This document shows, in pieces, positions 34,401 to 43,995 of a stretch of 64,000 bases of DNA. The stretch is taken from positions 1 through 64,000 of the forward strand of contig JAOBWH010000165.1 in NCBI GenBank assembly GCA_025463265.1. Reading direction: 5' to 3'. The position numbers and the translations under genes are program-made. Position 1 is the stretch's first letter. The number at the start of each line of letters is the position of its first letter. The stretch is from Ilumatobacteraceae bacterium (GTDB lineage: Bacteria; Actinomycetota; Acidimicrobiia; Acidimicrobiales; Iamiaceae). The notes below the pieces were generated by a model. It did no database searches. It worked only from the letters and a program-made list of their open reading frames with translations, and was not told the DNA's origin.

Positions 34401-35954
34401 TCCATCGAGGATCTGGCCCAGCTGATCCACGACCTGAAGAACGCCAACCCGTCCGCCCGGATCCACGTGAAGCTGGTGGCCGAGGTCGGCGTCGGCACGG
34501 TGGCCGCCGGGGTCTCGAAGGCCCACGCCGACGTGGTGCTCATCTCGGGCCACGACGGCGGTACCGGGGCCAGCCCGCTCACCTCGCTCAAGCACGCCGG
34601 CGGACCCTGGGAGCTCGGACTGGCCGAGACCCAGCAGACCCTCCTGCTCAACGGCCTCCGAGACCGCATCGTGGTCCAGGCCGACGGGCAGCTGAAGACG
34701 GGTCGCGACGTGATCATCGCCGCCCTCCTCGGCGCCGAGGAGTACGGCTTCGCCACCGCTCCGCTGGTCGTGTCGGGCTGCATCATGATGCGCGTCTGCC
34801 ACCTCGACACGTGCCCGGTGGGCATCGCCACCCAGAACCCGGAGCTGCGGGCGCGCTTCGCCGGCAAGCCCGAGTTCGTCGAGCACTTCTTCGAGTTCAT
34901 CGCCGAGGAGGTCCGGGAGCTGCTCGCCGAGCTCGGGTTCCGGACGCTCCAGGAGGCTGTCGGCCACGCCGAGGTCATCGACACCTCCGGCGCCGTCGAC
35001 CACTGGAAGGCGTCGGGCCTCGACCTCACGCCCATCCTGCACGTGCCCGAGCGCCCCTTCGGCGACGAGCTCCACAACACGAAGGGCCAGGACCACGGCC
35101 TCGACCGGGCGCTCGACCAGCAGCTCATCTCGGCGGCCCGCCAGTCCATCGACACCGGTGAGCCGATCAAGCTCGAGTTCCCGGTCCGCAACGTGAACCG
35201 GACGGTCGGCACCATGCTCGGCCACGAGGTCACCAAGCGCCACGGCGGTCTCGGTCTGCCCGACGACACCATCGACATCACCCTGCGGGGTGCGGCGGGC
35301 CAGAGCATCGGGGCGTTCCTGCCCAAGGGCATCACGCTGCGCCTGATCGGCGATGCCAACGACTACGCCGGCAAGGGCCTGTCGGGCGGCCGACTGATCG
35401 TCCGCCCCTCCGAGGACGCCCCCGCCGGGTTCGTGGCCGAGGACAACATCATCGCCGGCAACGTGCTGCTCTACGGCGCCACCGCCGGCGAGGCGTTCTT
35501 CCGCGGCCGGGTGGGGGAGCGGTTCTGCGTGCGCAACTCCGGCGCCACCGCCGTCGTGGAGGGCGTGGGCGACCACGGCTGCGAGTACATGACAGGCGGC
35601 CGGGCGGTGATCCTCGGGTCCACCGGTCGGAACTTCGGCGCCGGCATGTCCGGCGGCATCGCCTACGTGTGGGACCCCGACGGCACCTTCCCGTCGCTCG
35701 TCAACGACGAGATGGTCGACCTCGACCCGCTCGACGACCTCGACACCTCGTGGCTCGTGACCGCGATCTTCCGCCACCAGAGCGAGACCGGATCCGAGGT
35801 GGCCGGCCGGATCCTCTCGGACTGGCAGTACACGGTGCACCAGTTCGTGAAGGTCATGCCCCGGGACTACAAGCGGGTCCTCTCGGCCATCAAGGTGGCC
35901 GAGGAATCCGGGACCGACATCGACGACGCCATCATGGCTGCGGCAAGGAGCTGA
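31419..35954 (+). CDS. gltB: Glutamate synthase large subunit
   Basis: A 1511-residue NADPH-type glutamate synthase alpha chain, full length. It makes two glutamates from glutamine and 2-oxoglutarate. Domains in order: class II glutaminase with nucleophile Cys20 ([11 protein letters not shown]; the short N-terminal peptide is expected to be removed), central domain, FMN synthase domain ([34 protein letters not shown] begins near residue 880) with the 3Fe-4S cysteines 1121, 1127 and 1132 ([17 protein letters not shown]), and the C-terminal beta-helix (GXGXG) domain. ATG 31419 follows AAGGAAG. It is in operon with gltD, 5 bases apart. Two leader hairpins suggest post-transcriptional control. 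Confidence 0.97.
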   Translation: MRTPPPAQGLYDPRFEHENCGVAFVVDMHGRRSHQLVEQGITALVHLDHRGASGAETNTGDGAGILIQVPDAFYRAELSVELPAAGAYATGIGFIPGDASEVAAALEAVGKIVASEGLEVLAWRDVPVDASSLGTGALDAMPSFRQLFVAAPGGSLTDLDLERRVYVVRKRIEHEIGQGDDRIYFSSLSARTIVYKGMLTTPQLRDFYPDLSDPRVESAIALVHSRFSTNTFPSWPLAHPYRYLAHNGEINTVEGNRNWMRAREALLASDLFPGDISRLYPICTPGASDTASFDEVLELLHLGGRPLPHAVLMMIPEAWENHSHMDPARKAFYRFHASLMEPWDGPANVSFTDGTVIGAVLDRNGLRPGRFWVTADGLVVLGSEAGVLDIPADQVVRKGRLQPGKMFLVDTAQGRIIEDDEVKAQLAGELPYQEWLAAGIIELDKLPERPHVRYPHGDVVRRQLTFGYTIEDQKILIGPMARTGGEALGSMGTDTPIAVLSERPRLLFDYFAQRFAQVTNPPLDAIREEMVTSLGGTIGPEQNLLSPGPRSCRQIQLPFPILDNDQLAKLIHVDETVDDFRAVIVRGLYPVAGGGEALRAAIEDVRRQVSEAIAEGANVVILSDRDSTRDLAPIPSLLLTAAVHHHLVREKTRTAVGLVVEAGDAREVHHMALLVGYGAAAINPYLAFETIEDMCARGALPDVGLDQAVKNYIKGAGKGILKVMSKMGISTVASYTGAQVFEIVGLGQDLVDEYFTGTTSKLGGIGIDEVAKEVQLRHVKAYPDRPSERAHRELEVGGEYQWRREGEHHLFNPETVFKLQHATRTKRYDIFKEYTAKVDEQSTRLATLRGLFQLSSDRPSISIDEVEPVSEIVRRFSTGAMSYGSISQEAHQTLAIAMNRLGAKSNTGEGGEDPERLYDPERRSSIKQVASGRFGVTSEYLTNADDIQIKMAQGAKPGEGGQLPGHKVYPWVAKTRYSTPGVGLISPPPHHDIYSIEDLAQLIHDLKNANPSARIHVKLVAEVGVGTVAAGVSKAHADVVLISGHDGGTGASPLTSLKHAGGPWELGLAETQQTLLLNGLRDRIVVQADGQLKTGRDVIIAALLGAEEYGFATAPLVVSGCIMMRVCHLDTCPVGIATQNPELRARFAGKPEFVEHFFEFIAEEVRELLAELGFRTLQEAVGHAEVIDTSGAVDHWKASGLDLTPILHVPERPFGDELHNTKGQDHGLDRALDQQLISAARQSIDTGEPIKLEFPVRNVNRTVGTMLGHEVTKRHGGLGLPDDTIDITLRGAAGQSIGAFLPKGITLRLIGDANDYAGKGLSGGRLIVRPSEDAPAGFVAEDNIIAGNVLLYGATAGEAFFRGRVGERFCVRNSGATAVVEGVGDHGCEYMTGGRAVILGSTGRNFGAGMSGGIAYVWDPDGTFPSLVNDEMVDLDPLDDLDTSWLVTAIFRHQSETGSEVAGRILSDWQYTVHQFVKVMPRDYKRVLSAIKVAEESGTDIDDAIMAAARS

Positions 35955-35959
35955 TCCAG

Positions 35960-37411
35960 ATGGGTGATGTGCAAGGGTTCCTCAAGCACGGTCGGGAGCT
36001 GCCCTCGCGGCGGCCCGTGCCGGTCCGCATCAAGGACTGGAAGGAGGTCTACGAGCCCTTCGCCGAAGGCAAGCTCGAGACCCAGGCCAGCCGGTGCATG
36101 GACTGCGGCATCCCGTTCTGCAACAACGGCTGCCCGCTCGGCAACCTCATCCCGGACTGGAACGACCTCGTGTTCCGGGACCGCTGGCAGGAGGCCATCG
36201 AGCGCCTCCACGCCACGAACAACTTCCCCGAGTTCACCGGACGCCTCTGCCCCGCACCGTGCGAAGCGGCCTGCGTCCTGGGCATCAACCAGGACCCGGT
36301 GACCATCAAGCAGGTCGAGGTCTCGATCATCGACCGAGCCTGGGACGAGGGCTGGGTCCAGCCGGTCCTGGCCGACGTGAAGACCGGCAAGAAGGTCGCG
36401 GTGGTGGGCTCGGGCCCCGCCGGCCTCGCCGCGGCCCAGCAGCTCACCCGCGCCGGCCACACGGTGGTCGTGTTCGAGCGGGCCGATCGCATCGGCGGCC
36501 TGCTCCGCTACGGCATCCCCGAGTTCAAGATGGAGAAGCGCCACCTCGACCGGCGCCTCGGCCAGATGGAGGCCGAAGGCACCGAGTTCCGCACCGGCGT
36601 CGACGTCGGCACCGACGTCACCGCCGATGACCTGCGCGCCGAGTTCGACGCCGTCGTGCTCGCCGGTGGCGCCACGTCTGCCCGCGACCTGCCGATCCCC
36701 GGCCGGGAGCTGGCCGGCATCCACCAGGCCATGGAGTACCTCCCGCTGGCCAACCGGGTGCAGGAGGGCGACCTGCCCGCCTCGCCCATCGACGTGGCCG
36801 GCAAGCACGTCGTCATCATCGGCGGCGGCGACACCGGAGCGGACTGCCTCGGCACGGCGCACCGCCAGGGTGCGGCCACGATCTCGCAGTTCGAGATCAT
36901 GCCCCGTCCGGCGGACTCCCGTCCGGACACCACGCCGTGGCCCACCTGGCCGCTCGTCTACCGCACCGCATCGGCGCACGAAGAGGGCGGGGACCGGGTC
37001 TTCTCGGTCAACACCGAGTGCTTCCTCGACGACGGCGACGGCCGGGTTCGGGCGCTCAAGGCCCACGAGGTCCAGATGGTCGACGGCCGCTTCGAGAAGG
37101 TCGAGGGCACCGACTTCGAGCTGCCCGCCGACTTCGTGTTCCTGTCGATGGGCTTCACCGGCCCCGAGTCGACGTGGATCACCGAGCAGTTCGGTGTCGA
37201 GCTCGATGCCCGCTCCAACGTCGCACGCGACCTGGACTGGGCCACCAACGTCCCCGGCGTGTTCGTGGCCGGCGACATGGGTCGGGGCCAGAGCCTCATC
37301 GTGTGGGCCATCGCCGAGGGCCGGGCCTGCGCCGCCGCCGTCGACGAGCACCTGATGGGCACCACCTTGCTGCCCCGCCCGCTCGACCCCACCGCTGCGC
37401 CCATCCGCTAG
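35960..37411 (+). CDS. gltD: Glutamate synthase small subunit
   Basis: A 483-residue beta subunit that passes electrons from NADPH to the large subunit. It begins with the Fe-S cysteine-rich domain (CMDCGIPFCNNGCPLGN, then LCPAPCEAACVLG), followed by the FAD-binding VAVVGSGPAGLAAAQQL, the NADPH-binding VIIGGGDTGADCLG, and the C-terminal GVFVAGDMGRGQSLIVWAIAEGR motif. ATG 35960 is 5 bases after the gltB stop with AAGGAG at 35945-35950. The operon ends after this gene in a strong hairpin at 37462-37491. Confidence 0.97.
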   Translation: MGDVQGFLKHGRELPSRRPVPVRIKDWKEVYEPFAEGKLETQASRCMDCGIPFCNNGCPLGNLIPDWNDLVFRDRWQEAIERLHATNNFPEFTGRLCPAPCEAACVLGINQDPVTIKQVEVSIIDRAWDEGWVQPVLADVKTGKKVAVVGSGPAGLAAAQQLTRAGHTVVVFERADRIGGLLRYGIPEFKMEKRHLDRRLGQMEAEGTEFRTGVDVGTDVTADDLRAEFDAVVLAGGATSARDLPIPGRELAGIHQAMEYLPLANRVQEGDLPASPIDVAGKHVVIIGGGDTGADCLGTAHRQGAATISQFEIMPRPADSRPDTTPWPTWPLVYRTASAHEEGGDRVFSVNTECFLDDGDGRVRALKAHEVQMVDGRFEKVEGTDFELPADFVFLSMGFTGPESTWITEQFGVELDARSNVARDLDWATNVPGVFVAGDMGRGQSLIVWAIAEGRACAAAVDEHLMGTTLLPRPLDPTAAPIR

Positions 37412-37412
37412 C

Positions 37413-37436
37413 GCCGACGCCGACGCCGACGCCGAC
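37413..37436 (+). repeat. Four perfect 6-bp tandem repeats (GCCGAC) just after gltD
   Basis: Four copies of GCCGAC start one base after the gltD stop codon. They are non-coding on the plus strand and precede the terminator hairpin by 25 bases. Confidence 0.9.
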
Positions 37437-37461
37437 CCCGGCACCGGCTTCGTCGGCGCGG

Positions 37462-37491
37462 AACGGCCCCGGGCTCGCGCCCGGGGCCGTT
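37462..37491. terminator. Strong bidirectional terminator hairpin after gltBD
   Basis: AACGGCCCCGGGC and GCCCGGGGCCGTT form a perfect 13-bp stem with a TCGC tetraloop between two convergent genes. There is no T-run, which is common for actinobacterial hairpin terminators. Confidence 0.75.
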
Positions 37492-37522
37492 CGTCGTGCT
37501 CAGGTGCTCGGGTTGCCCCAGA

Positions 37523-38311
37523 TCAGGGGGCGACCGGCTCGTTGTTGAGGCGGCGGTACAGGTAGGCGTTGCCGATGAAGACCACCGGGGCGGCCACCAG
37601 GTAGCCGACGCAGCAGAGGGCGAAGCCGACGAAGGTGAGGATCACGGCGACGATGGCCCACACCAGGACGGTGCCGACGTTGTTGCGGATCAGCTCGATG
37701 GACGCCTTGATGGCCTCCACCGGCTCCATGTTCTTGTCCACGACGTAGAAGTTCCAGAAGTACGACAGGAACAGGAAGATCACACCGGGGATGATGCACA
37801 GGATGAAGCCGATGGTGGCGCCGAGCGCCACCAGGATGGAGCCGATGATGTACGGGCCGAGGTTGTCGGTCTTGAACAGCTCGGCGGTGTCGATCTGCTT
37901 GCCGTCGACCACCATCAGCACGGCGCGGATCAACACGATGCTGACCGCGCTGGAGACGACGAGCTGCAGGAAGGTGAAGATCAGCGACCCGAAGATGCTG
38001 TCGACCGACGACGAGATGATGTTGCCGATGAACGAGAACACCACCACCACGCCGACGTAGATGAGCACGGCCACGATGATCTGGCCGAGGTACTCCTGGA
38101 ACTTCTTCCAGCCGTACCCGACGATGTCACCGACGTCGGTGCCGCCACCGCCGCCGCCGGCCGGTGCGCCGTAGGCCGGGGGCGTGCCGTAGCCGGGCGG
38201 GGGCCCGCCGGCGGGTGCACCCGTGGGCGTGGCCCCGGGGGCCTGCTCCGGCGGGTACCACTTGCCGTCAGAGGCCTGCCACCAGCCAGGCCCTTGTGAG
38301 ATGTCGCTCAT
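37523..38311 (-). CDS. DUF2510-containing integral membrane protein
   Basis: A 262-residue protein. The N-terminus has the short DUF2510 motif GWWQASDGKWYPPEQ (a cytosolic Trp-rich motif common in actinobacterial membrane proteins), then a Pro/Gly-rich linker with a six-Gly run, then about five to six membrane helices (LGQIIVAVLIYVGVVVVFSFIG, LIFTFLQLVVSSAVSIVLI, LGATIGFILCIIPGVIFLFLSYFW, VLVWAIVAVILTFVGFALCCVG). The membrane part resembles DUF975-like or glycerophosphodiesterase-associated membrane domains (ELIRNNVGTVL after an EPVEAIKAS loop). No enzymatic residues recognised. ATG 38311 has GGAGAA upstream. Confidence 0.82.
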   Translation of the reverse strand: MSDISQGPGWWQASDGKWYPPEQAPGATPTGAPAGGPPPGYGTPPAYGAPAGGGGGGTDVGDIVGYGWKKFQEYLGQIIVAVLIYVGVVVVFSFIGNIISSSVDSIFGSLIFTFLQLVVSSAVSIVLIRAVLMVVDGKQIDTAELFKTDNLGPYIIGSILVALGATIGFILCIIPGVIFLFLSYFWNFYVVDKNMEPVEAIKASIELIRNNVGTVLVWAIVAVILTFVGFALCCVGYLVAAPVVFIGNAYLYRRLNNEPVAP

Positions 38312-38404
38312 ATTTTCCGTTCTCCCGCACTCGAGGGGCTGCAAGGTTCCGCCGAAGGGTACCTCTGAACAGGAGTCCCGTCTGACGATGCTCCCCCGGG
38401 AGGG

Positions 38405-38902
38405 TCACGAGGCGGGCAGACCGCCGTTGACGAGCGTGACGATCCAGTGCCCGGCGGCGAGGGCGACGACGCCGGCGATGAGGATCGGACTGCCCAGCCA
38501 GCGCGGTGCGTCGCGCTTCTGGATCACCACCCGGACGAGGTAGGTGGTGGCCAGGACCACGATGACGCCGAGGATCGCCACGCCGGCCGGGTCGTGGCCG
38601 ACGGCGTCACCGATGCGTCCGTGGGCCACGGCATCGGCCAGGCGGGTCATCCCGCACCCGGGGCAGGGCACGCCGGTGGCGGCACGGAACGGGCAGGCCG
38701 GGCCGTGGACGCCGACGGTCCGCAGGGCCAGCAGGCCCGCACCGAGGCCGAGCAGGGTGAGCGCCCCCTGTCCGACCGCACGGGCCCGCGTGTCGCCCCG
38801 GTCACTCCGCTCGTCCTCGAGCGACGCCGGGAGGGGCCCGGCAGGGAGGGGAGCGGCCAGCTCGGGCTCGGCCGAACCGGGACCTGGGGGCGCAGCGGTC
38901 AT
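38405..38902 (-). CDS. DUF2752 membrane protein
   Basis: A 165-residue protein whose central motif CPFRAATGVPCPGCGMTRLADAVAHG is the DUF2752 signature, with four cysteines that could bind metal or form a redox pair. Three hydrophobic segments surround it (ALTLLGLGAGLLALRTVG, VAILGVIVVLATTYLVRVVI, ILIAGVVALAAGHWIVTLV). Function is unknown. A CAGACT box on this strand (38916-38911) is 8 bases before the ATG, again fitting a leaderless transcript. DUF2752 proteins often sit near DUF2510/interferon-induced-transmembrane-like proteins, as here. Confidence 0.82.
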   Translation of the reverse strand: MTAAPPGPGSAEPELAAPLPAGPLPASLEDERSDRGDTRARAVGQGALTLLGLGAGLLALRTVGVHGPACPFRAATGVPCPGCGMTRLADAVAHGRIGDAVGHDPAGVAILGVIVVLATTYLVRVVIQKRDAPRWLGSPILIAGVVALAAGHWIVTLVNGGLPAS

Positions 38903-39078
38903 GGACGCTCAGTCTGCCCCGGCTGGAAGCGGTTGTCGCCCACCGGGTCGCCGGGATGGGCCGTTCGGCCTATCTGGGGGGCGGAGGAGCCACCCGGTGC
39001 TCAAGACCAGGCACCTCCGGCCGATCTGACCTCTGTCCGGTGCTCCCCGCCGGTCGCCCCCACTCTGACGAGGACGCC

Positions 39079-42000
39079 GTGTTCGACGATCTGAAGATCC
39101 GCAACAAGCTGATCCTGCTGATGGCAGGTCCCATCGCCATCATCTTGTTGCTGTCCGCGCTCGGGGCCCAGGACCGCCGGGAGGCAGCGGCCGAGAGCCG
39201 CGACGTGGCCAAGCTCGTCACCGTCGCGCGGCTCAACAGCGACGTCGCCGACGCCCTCCAGCAGGAGGCGCTGTACAGCTCGGCGTACGTGGGCTCGGAT
39301 CGGTCCGCCTGGGAGAAGGAGCTGAAGGCGGCCCGCGCCAACAGCAACACCGTCATGGATCAGGCCCTGCCGGTCCTCCAGGAGGGCCTCGGCGGCACCG
39401 ACGAGGGGATCCAGACGTCGGCAGGGCTCGCCGTGGGCGCGGCCGACAAGCTCGGGTTCTACCGGGAGTCGGTCGACCAGGGGTTCCGGCCCGACCAGGT
39501 GAACGAGATGGTGGTCAGCTACGGCGACCTCCAGAACACGTTCCTCGCCGTCAACACCAACATCGCTGATGCGATGTCGGACCCGCAGGCGTCGGCCGAG
39601 CTGCGCTCCGCCGCGGCGCTGGCGGCGTACAAGTCCTCCCTCGCACGCCAGGGCGCCCTGCTCGCCGGCGCCGCCGAGACCAAGTCGTTCGGCTCCGACA
39701 AGACCTATGAGCTCTTCCAGAAGGCCCAGGCCACCGAGAAGAGCCAGCTCGAGCTGCTCAACTCGCTATCGGGCCTCAACCGCAAGGGGGCGGTGCGCAA
39801 CGCGCTGGCCACCGATCAGAGCCAGGTGTTCGACACCGTCCGCGAGGCCGGTTCCGCAGCCAAGGCCGACGGCAAGCTCGGCTTCGAGGGCAAAGCGGTC
39901 GTCAACTCGACCGCCGCCGTGCTCAAGGACCTGCACACGGTCGAGTCCGACCTGCTCAGCCAGCTGATCGCGGACAGCACCGCCGCACGAGACAGCGCCG
40001 AACGGGCCTCCAACTTCTTCCTGCTGGCGGCCCTCATCGCCATCGGCGGCGCCGTGGCCGCCGCCATGTTCCTCGGCCGCCGGATCACCAAGCCGCTCGG
40101 TCGCCTCACGGATGCCGCGGACCACCTCTCGGGCGAGCAGATGCCCCGCCTCATCGAGACCCTGAAGAACCCCTCGGAGGACGAGCTCGGCTTCCAGATC
40201 GGGACCATGACCCCGATCGACATCGACAGCAACGACGAGATCGGCCAGCTCGCCCGCTCGTTCAACGAGGTCCAGCGGGTGGCCGGCGAGGTCGCGAACG
40301 AGCAGGCCCAGCTCCTCCGCAAGGGCATCGGCGACATGTTCGTCAACCTGGCCCGGCGCAACCAGGCCCTGCTCGACCGCCAGATCGAGTTCATCGACGA
40401 GCTCGAGCGCGGCGAGGAGGACCCGGACCAGCTCGAGAACCTCTACCGGCTCGACCACCTGGCCACCCGCATGCGCCGCAACGCCGAGTCGCTCCTGGTG
40501 CTCGCCGGTGCCGAGCCGCCCCGCCGTCGCGGTCGGCCCGCTCCACTGGCCAACGTGGTGCGCGCCGCCCTGGCCGAGGTCGAGGACTTCGGGCGGATCG
40601 AGCTGCTGTCCTTCGACGAGGTGCTCGTGGCCTCCAACGCCGCCGCCGACCTCGCCCACCTGCTCTCGGAGCTGATGGAGAACGCGACCAACTTCTCGCC
40701 GCCGGAGACCCGGGTCGAGGTGGTCGGCCACAAGACGAAGGCCGACGGCTACGTCATCTCGGTGACCGACCACGGCATCGGCATGTCGCCCGCTCAGATC
40801 ACCGAGGCGAACGACTCCCTGGCCCGCCCGCCGCTCGTCGGCCTGGCCATGTCCCGCTCCCTGGGGTTCATCGTCGTCGGCCGCCTCGCCTCCCGTCACG
40901 GGATCGCGGTGCGGATGATGCCGTCGGCCGCCGGTGGCGTGACCGCCGTCGTCTCCATCCCGCCCGCCCTCGTGGTCGACACGCCCGGCGGCATGGCGGA
41001 GCCCCAGCCCACGGTCGACGCCCCGGCCCGCCTGAAGCCGGTGCTGGACAGCCCCACCTCGGGTCTGGCCCCGCTGACCTTCAACCCGGCCGACACGCCG
41101 GCCCCCACTGCGGAACCAGCTCCGTCGGACGCGCCGGCGCCGGCCCTGTTCGCCCCGCCGGCCGCTCCGGCACCGTCGGCTCCGCTGGCTGCGCCCCCGG
41201 CGGCTGCAGCCCCGGTGGACGCCTCCCAGCTGGGCGAGCCGGTGGCCTGGCCGTCCGAACCGCCGGCTGCCGCTGAGCCCGCCGCCCCCGCGGCGTCGGC
41301 TTCGGGCGTCGACGAGTCGGCCCTGCCGACCCGGTCCATCTTCGACGACGCACCGCCGGTCGGGTCGCCGCTCGACGACGCCGAGTCGGCCATGGCCGCC
41401 CGGGTCGACGAGGCCGTGAGCCCGGCGGTCCCGGCCGCCCTTTCGTTCGAGGCACCGGAGTCGTCGCCGTCGGCGCCGATCCCGCCCTCGGTCGAGGCCA
41501 CCGGTGCGAGCCGCCTCGACGGCCCGCCGCCCCGCGCCCCGCAGACCAGCCGACCCTTCTTCCTCGAGGATGCCGAGCCTCCCCGAGCCTTCGGTCGAGA
41601 CGACCAGCCCGCCGATGCGCCTCCCACCCCGGCCCCCAGCGCCCCGGCCCCGGCCCGTCTCTTCGGCGGTCCGTCCCCCTCGGGCCCGTCCCCGTCGGGG
41701 CCGTCCATCCCGCCCGAGACCCCCGGCAAGCTGCCCGGCCGCAGCACGAACGCCAACGGGGCACCGCCTGCGCCGTTGACCGCCCGTCGCCCCGCCGGCT
41801 CGCCGCCACCGGCTGCGGCCGCCCCCGAGGAGCTGCCCGGCGCCGCCGCGCTCGCCGCTGCGCCCGCAGCCGAGGCCCCGCCCGTCGAGACCCCGGTCAT
41901 CGAGGCGCCGACGGTCGAGGCCCCGGGAGACCCGGTCACGACCTCGAGCGGCCTGGCCAAGCGGGTGCCCCGCTCGGCCGGAGCATCTCGAGCCATCCCG

Positions 42001-42153
42001 GGCTCCGAGACCGAGCGCGGCGTGGCCGCCACCCGACGCTCGCCCGAGGAGATCCGCAAGATGCTGGCCCAGCACTCCGCCGGACGCCAGCGAGCACGAG
42101 TCCAAGAGTCGGTCCCCGCCGGCGCACCAGATGAGAAGGAAACCCATGAGTGA
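39079..42153 (+). CDS. Conservon sensor histidine kinase (NIT-HAMP-HATPase) with long Pro/Ala tail
   Basis: A 1024-residue membrane kinase-like protein and first gene of a conservon. Order: helix 1 (KLILLMAGPIAIILLLSALG), an extracellular nitrate/nitrite-sensing type (NIT) helical domain to about residue 300, helix 2 about 314-333, HAMP to about 405, a DHp-like segment with His460 in RLDHLATRMRRNAESLL, and a HATPase domain with ELMENATNFSPP (N box) and TDHGIGMS (G1). From about 630 on, some 370 residues are Pro/Ala/Ser-rich and likely disordered. GTG 39079 has GAGGA upstream. In Streptomyces such proteins (CvnA) assemble with the three downstream proteins at the membrane. The sensed signal is unknown. 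Confidence 0.9.
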   Translation: MFDDLKIRNKLILLMAGPIAIILLLSALGAQDRREAAAESRDVAKLVTVARLNSDVADALQQEALYSSAYVGSDRSAWEKELKAARANSNTVMDQALPVLQEGLGGTDEGIQTSAGLAVGAADKLGFYRESVDQGFRPDQVNEMVVSYGDLQNTFLAVNTNIADAMSDPQASAELRSAAALAAYKSSLARQGALLAGAAETKSFGSDKTYELFQKAQATEKSQLELLNSLSGLNRKGAVRNALATDQSQVFDTVREAGSAAKADGKLGFEGKAVVNSTAAVLKDLHTVESDLLSQLIADSTAARDSAERASNFFLLAALIAIGGAVAAAMFLGRRITKPLGRLTDAADHLSGEQMPRLIETLKNPSEDELGFQIGTMTPIDIDSNDEIGQLARSFNEVQRVAGEVANEQAQLLRKGIGDMFVNLARRNQALLDRQIEFIDELERGEEDPDQLENLYRLDHLATRMRRNAESLLVLAGAEPPRRRGRPAPLANVVRAALAEVEDFGRIELLSFDEVLVASNAAADLAHLLSELMENATNFSPPETRVEVVGHKTKADGYVISVTDHGIGMSPAQITEANDSLARPPLVGLAMSRSLGFIVVGRLASRHGIAVRMMPSAAGGVTAVVSIPPALVVDTPGGMAEPQPTVDAPARLKPVLDSPTSGLAPLTFNPADTPAPTAEPAPSDAPAPALFAPPAAPAPSAPLAAPPAAAAPVDASQLGEPVAWPSEPPAAAEPAAPAASASGVDESALPTRSIFDDAPPVGSPLDDAESAMAARVDEAVSPAVPAALSFEAPESSPSAPIPPSVEATGASRLDGPPPRAPQTSRPFFLEDAEPPRAFGRDDQPADAPPTPAPSAPAPARLFGGPSPSGPSPSGPSIPPETPGKLPGRSTNANGAPPAPLTARRPAGSPPPAAAAPEELPGAAALAAAPAAEAPPVETPVIEAPTVEAPGDPVTTSSGLAKRVPRSAGASRAIPGSETERGVAATRRSPEEIRKMLAQHSAGRQRARVQESVPAGAPDEKETHE

Positions 42154-42568
42154 TCTCAGCGCAGCCGCCAGGAACGTCAACTGGCTGGTCGAGCACTTCG
42201 TCGACCACATCCCCGGCGTCAACGAAGCCGTGGTCGTCTCGGCCGACGGGCTGCCGATGGCCGTGTCGAAGGGCCTCGACCGTGACGCCGCCGACCGGTT
42301 CGCAGCAGTAGCGTCGGGTCTCATCGGATTGGCGTACGGGGCCGCCGGCCGCTTCGGCGGTGGTGCCGTCACCCAGATCATGATCGAGATGGAGAACGCC
42401 TTCTTGTTCGTCACCGGCATCAGCGATGGGTCCTGCCTCGCGGTCGTCGCCGCCGCCAACTGCGACGTCGGCCTCGTCGGCTACGAGATGGCGGTCCTCG
42501 TCGAGCGGGCTGGCGCGGTGCTCACGCCCGAGCTGCGTGCCGAGCTGCAGGGGGCCCTGCCCCGATGA
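42146..42568 (+). CDS. Roadblock/LC7 domain protein (conservon B)
   Basis: A 140-residue Roadblock/LC7 protein: NVNWLVEHFVDHIPGVNEAVVVSADGLPMAVSKGL is the characteristic first half, and QIMIEMENAFLFVTGISDGSCLAV the second. The fold dimerises and serves as a GTPase-binding or activating platform, matching the GTPase encoded two genes later. ATG 42146 lies 8 bases inside the kinase gene, with GAAGGAA ahead, so translation is coupled. Confidence 0.92.
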   Translation: MSDLSAAARNVNWLVEHFVDHIPGVNEAVVVSADGLPMAVSKGLDRDAADRFAAVASGLIGLAYGAAGRFGGGAVTQIMIEMENAFLFVTGISDGSCLAVVAAANCDVGLVGYEMAVLVERAGAVLTPELRAELQGALPR

Positions 42569-42918
42569 GCCTCGGCGACGCTGGCGACGGTCTGCGGGTC
42601 CGCCCGTACGCCATCACCGGCGGTCGCACGCGCGCGACCACGGATGTGCCCATCGAGGCCATCGTGTACCGCACGCCCAACGGTGAGCGGGCCTCGTCCT
42701 CGCTCTCGCTCGAGCGCGGGCAGATCCTCGCCCTGCTCGCCTCCCCCCAGTCTGCGGCCGAGATCTCGGCCCGCCTCCGCCTGCCCCTCGGTGTGGCCCG
42801 TGTCGTCCTCGGCGACCTGGTCGACGAGGGCTACGTCGCCCTGAACACGCGGTCGGCCACCGGCCGCCCCGATCTCCGACTCCTCGAAAGGGTCCTCGAT
42901 GGCCTCCAAGCCCTCTGA
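42565..42918 (+). CDS. DUF742 protein (conservon C)
   Basis: A 117-residue DUF742 protein with the family pattern RVRPYAITGGRTR near the start and a winged-helix-like C-terminal half (AEISARLRLPLGVARVVLGDLVDEGYV). In studied conservons the protein bridges the kinase-like component and the GTPase. It starts at ATG 42565 overlapping the roadblock stop (ATGA) and ends 20 bases inside the GTPase gene. Confidence 0.92.
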   Translation: MSLGDAGDGLRVRPYAITGGRTRATTDVPIEAIVYRTPNGERASSSLSLERGQILALLASPQSAAEISARLRLPLGVARVVLGDLVDEGYVALNTRSATGRPDLRLLERVLDGLQAL

Positions 42919-43501
42919 CATGGTCATGACCTCCGACGACGCCACCGGCGGTCCGGGCCCGATGCCGGTCAAGATCGTGGTCGCCGGCGGCTTCGCGGTC
43001 GGCAAGACCACCTTCATCGGCTCCATCTCCGAGATCGAGCCGCTCACGACCGAGGCCGCCCTGACCAAGGTCAGCGAGGGCGTCGACGACACCTCCAAGG
43101 TGTCCACGAAGACCACCACCACCGTGGCCATGGACTTCGGCCGCATCACGCTGGGCGACGACCTGATCCTGTACCTGTTCGGCACCCCCGGCCAGGACCG
43201 CTTCTGGTTCATGTGGGACGAGCTGGTCCGCGGTGCCATCGGCGCCGTCGTGCTCATCGACACCCGCCGCCTGGAGGAGTGCTTCCCGGCGGTCGACTAC
43301 TTCGAGGAGAACCAGATCCCGTTCGTGGTGGGGATGAACTGCTTCGACGGTGACTCGACGCACTCGCCCGACGACGTGCGCGAGGCCCTGGCGGTGTCGC
43401 CCGACACCCCCGTGCTGCTCATCGACGCCCGCGAGCGGGTGTCCACCCGAGACACCCTCCTCGAGCTCGTCCAGCACGCCCTGGTGCGCGCCACCGCCTG
43501 A
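42899..43501 (+). CDS. Small Ras-like GTPase (conservon D)
   Basis: A 200-residue GTP-binding protein of the conservon/MglA-like branch. The P-loop GGFAVGKTT spans residues 30-38. The G3 region reads GTPGQDRF, with Gly where most Ras-like proteins have Asp, and the G4 region reads GMNCFDG instead of NKxD; both are normal for conservon GTPases. It probably cycles between GTP and GDP under control of the roadblock and DUF742 partners. The start at 42899 gives a 20-base overlap with the DUF742 gene. Confidence 0.9.
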   Translation: MASKPSDMVMTSDDATGGPGPMPVKIVVAGGFAVGKTTFIGSISEIEPLTTEAALTKVSEGVDDTSKVSTKTTTTVAMDFGRITLGDDLILYLFGTPGQDRFWFMWDELVRGAIGAVVLIDTRRLEECFPAVDYFEENQIPFVVGMNCFDGDSTHSPDDVREALAVSPDTPVLLIDARERVSTRDTLLELVQHALVRATA

Positions 43502-43628
43502 AGCGGAGCGCCAGGACGGGCAAGCGGCTGACCTGCGGGAACCGGGTCTGACCTCGGGGTCTGCGGGCTGCGGTGTGGCAAGATGGTGGCGCCAGGAACC
43601 CCCTCGCTGGCGTCCCAGGAAGCTCCCG

Positions 43629-43949
43629 ATGCAACCGTTCCCCCTCTCCATCACCTCAGAGGTCGTCGACGGCGTCACCCATCTGCGGCTGACGGGGGAG
43701 ATCGACCTGTCCTCGGCCCACCTGATGGTCGACTCCATCGACGAGGCTGTCGACGCCGGCGCGACCACGGTGGTGCTGGACTTCGCTGGCGTCACCTTCG
43801 TCAACTCCACCGGCCTCGGGGCCATGGTGGCGGCCACCAAGCGCCTGCGGGCCGACGGGGGGGATCTGATCCTGCGTCAGTTCCGGGGCATCCCGGCCAG
43901 CGCCCTGGCCACCACCGGCCTGGACCGCTTCTTCACCATCGAGAGCTGA
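43629..43949 (+). CDS. STAS-domain anti-sigma factor antagonist
   Basis: A 106-residue single STAS domain of the SpoIIAA/RsbV type. TGEIDLSSAHLMVDSIDEAV and VLDFAGVTFVNSTGLGAMVAATKRL are the hallmark segments, with the Ser of NSTGL as the expected phosphorylation site of an anti-sigma kinase. No anti-sigma factor or sigma factor is in the window, so its partner is elsewhere, or it may work with the HATPase-bearing conservon kinase next door (speculative). ATG 43629 has AGGAAG upstream; 127 bases separate it from the GTPase gene. Confidence 0.92.
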   Translation: MQPFPLSITSEVVDGVTHLRLTGEIDLSSAHLMVDSIDEAVDAGATTVVLDFAGVTFVNSTGLGAMVAATKRLRADGGDLILRQFRGIPASALATTGLDRFFTIES

Positions 43950-43956
43950 CCGGCGC

Positions 43957-43991
43957 GAGCCCGGCGGGGGCCCGGGTCCTCGGTCGGGCTC
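43957..43991. terminator. Candidate bidirectional terminator between the STAS and GGDEF-EAL genes
   Basis: GAGCCCG and CGGGCTC are perfect 7-base arms 21 bases apart, with an inner GGGCCC palindrome, lying in the 46-base gap between convergent stops. Confidence 0.4.
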
Positions 43992-43995
43992 CGTC

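Noticed and set aside
31317-35840. A 1507-codon minus-strand open frame opposite gltB
   Set aside because: No recognisable motifs, composition typical of antisense frames, and gltB itself is beyond doubt.
37411-37440. Short repeats that could suggest a CRISPR array or other array
   Set aside because: Units are 6 bases with no spacers; this is a simple tandem repeat, and no array or cas gene is present.
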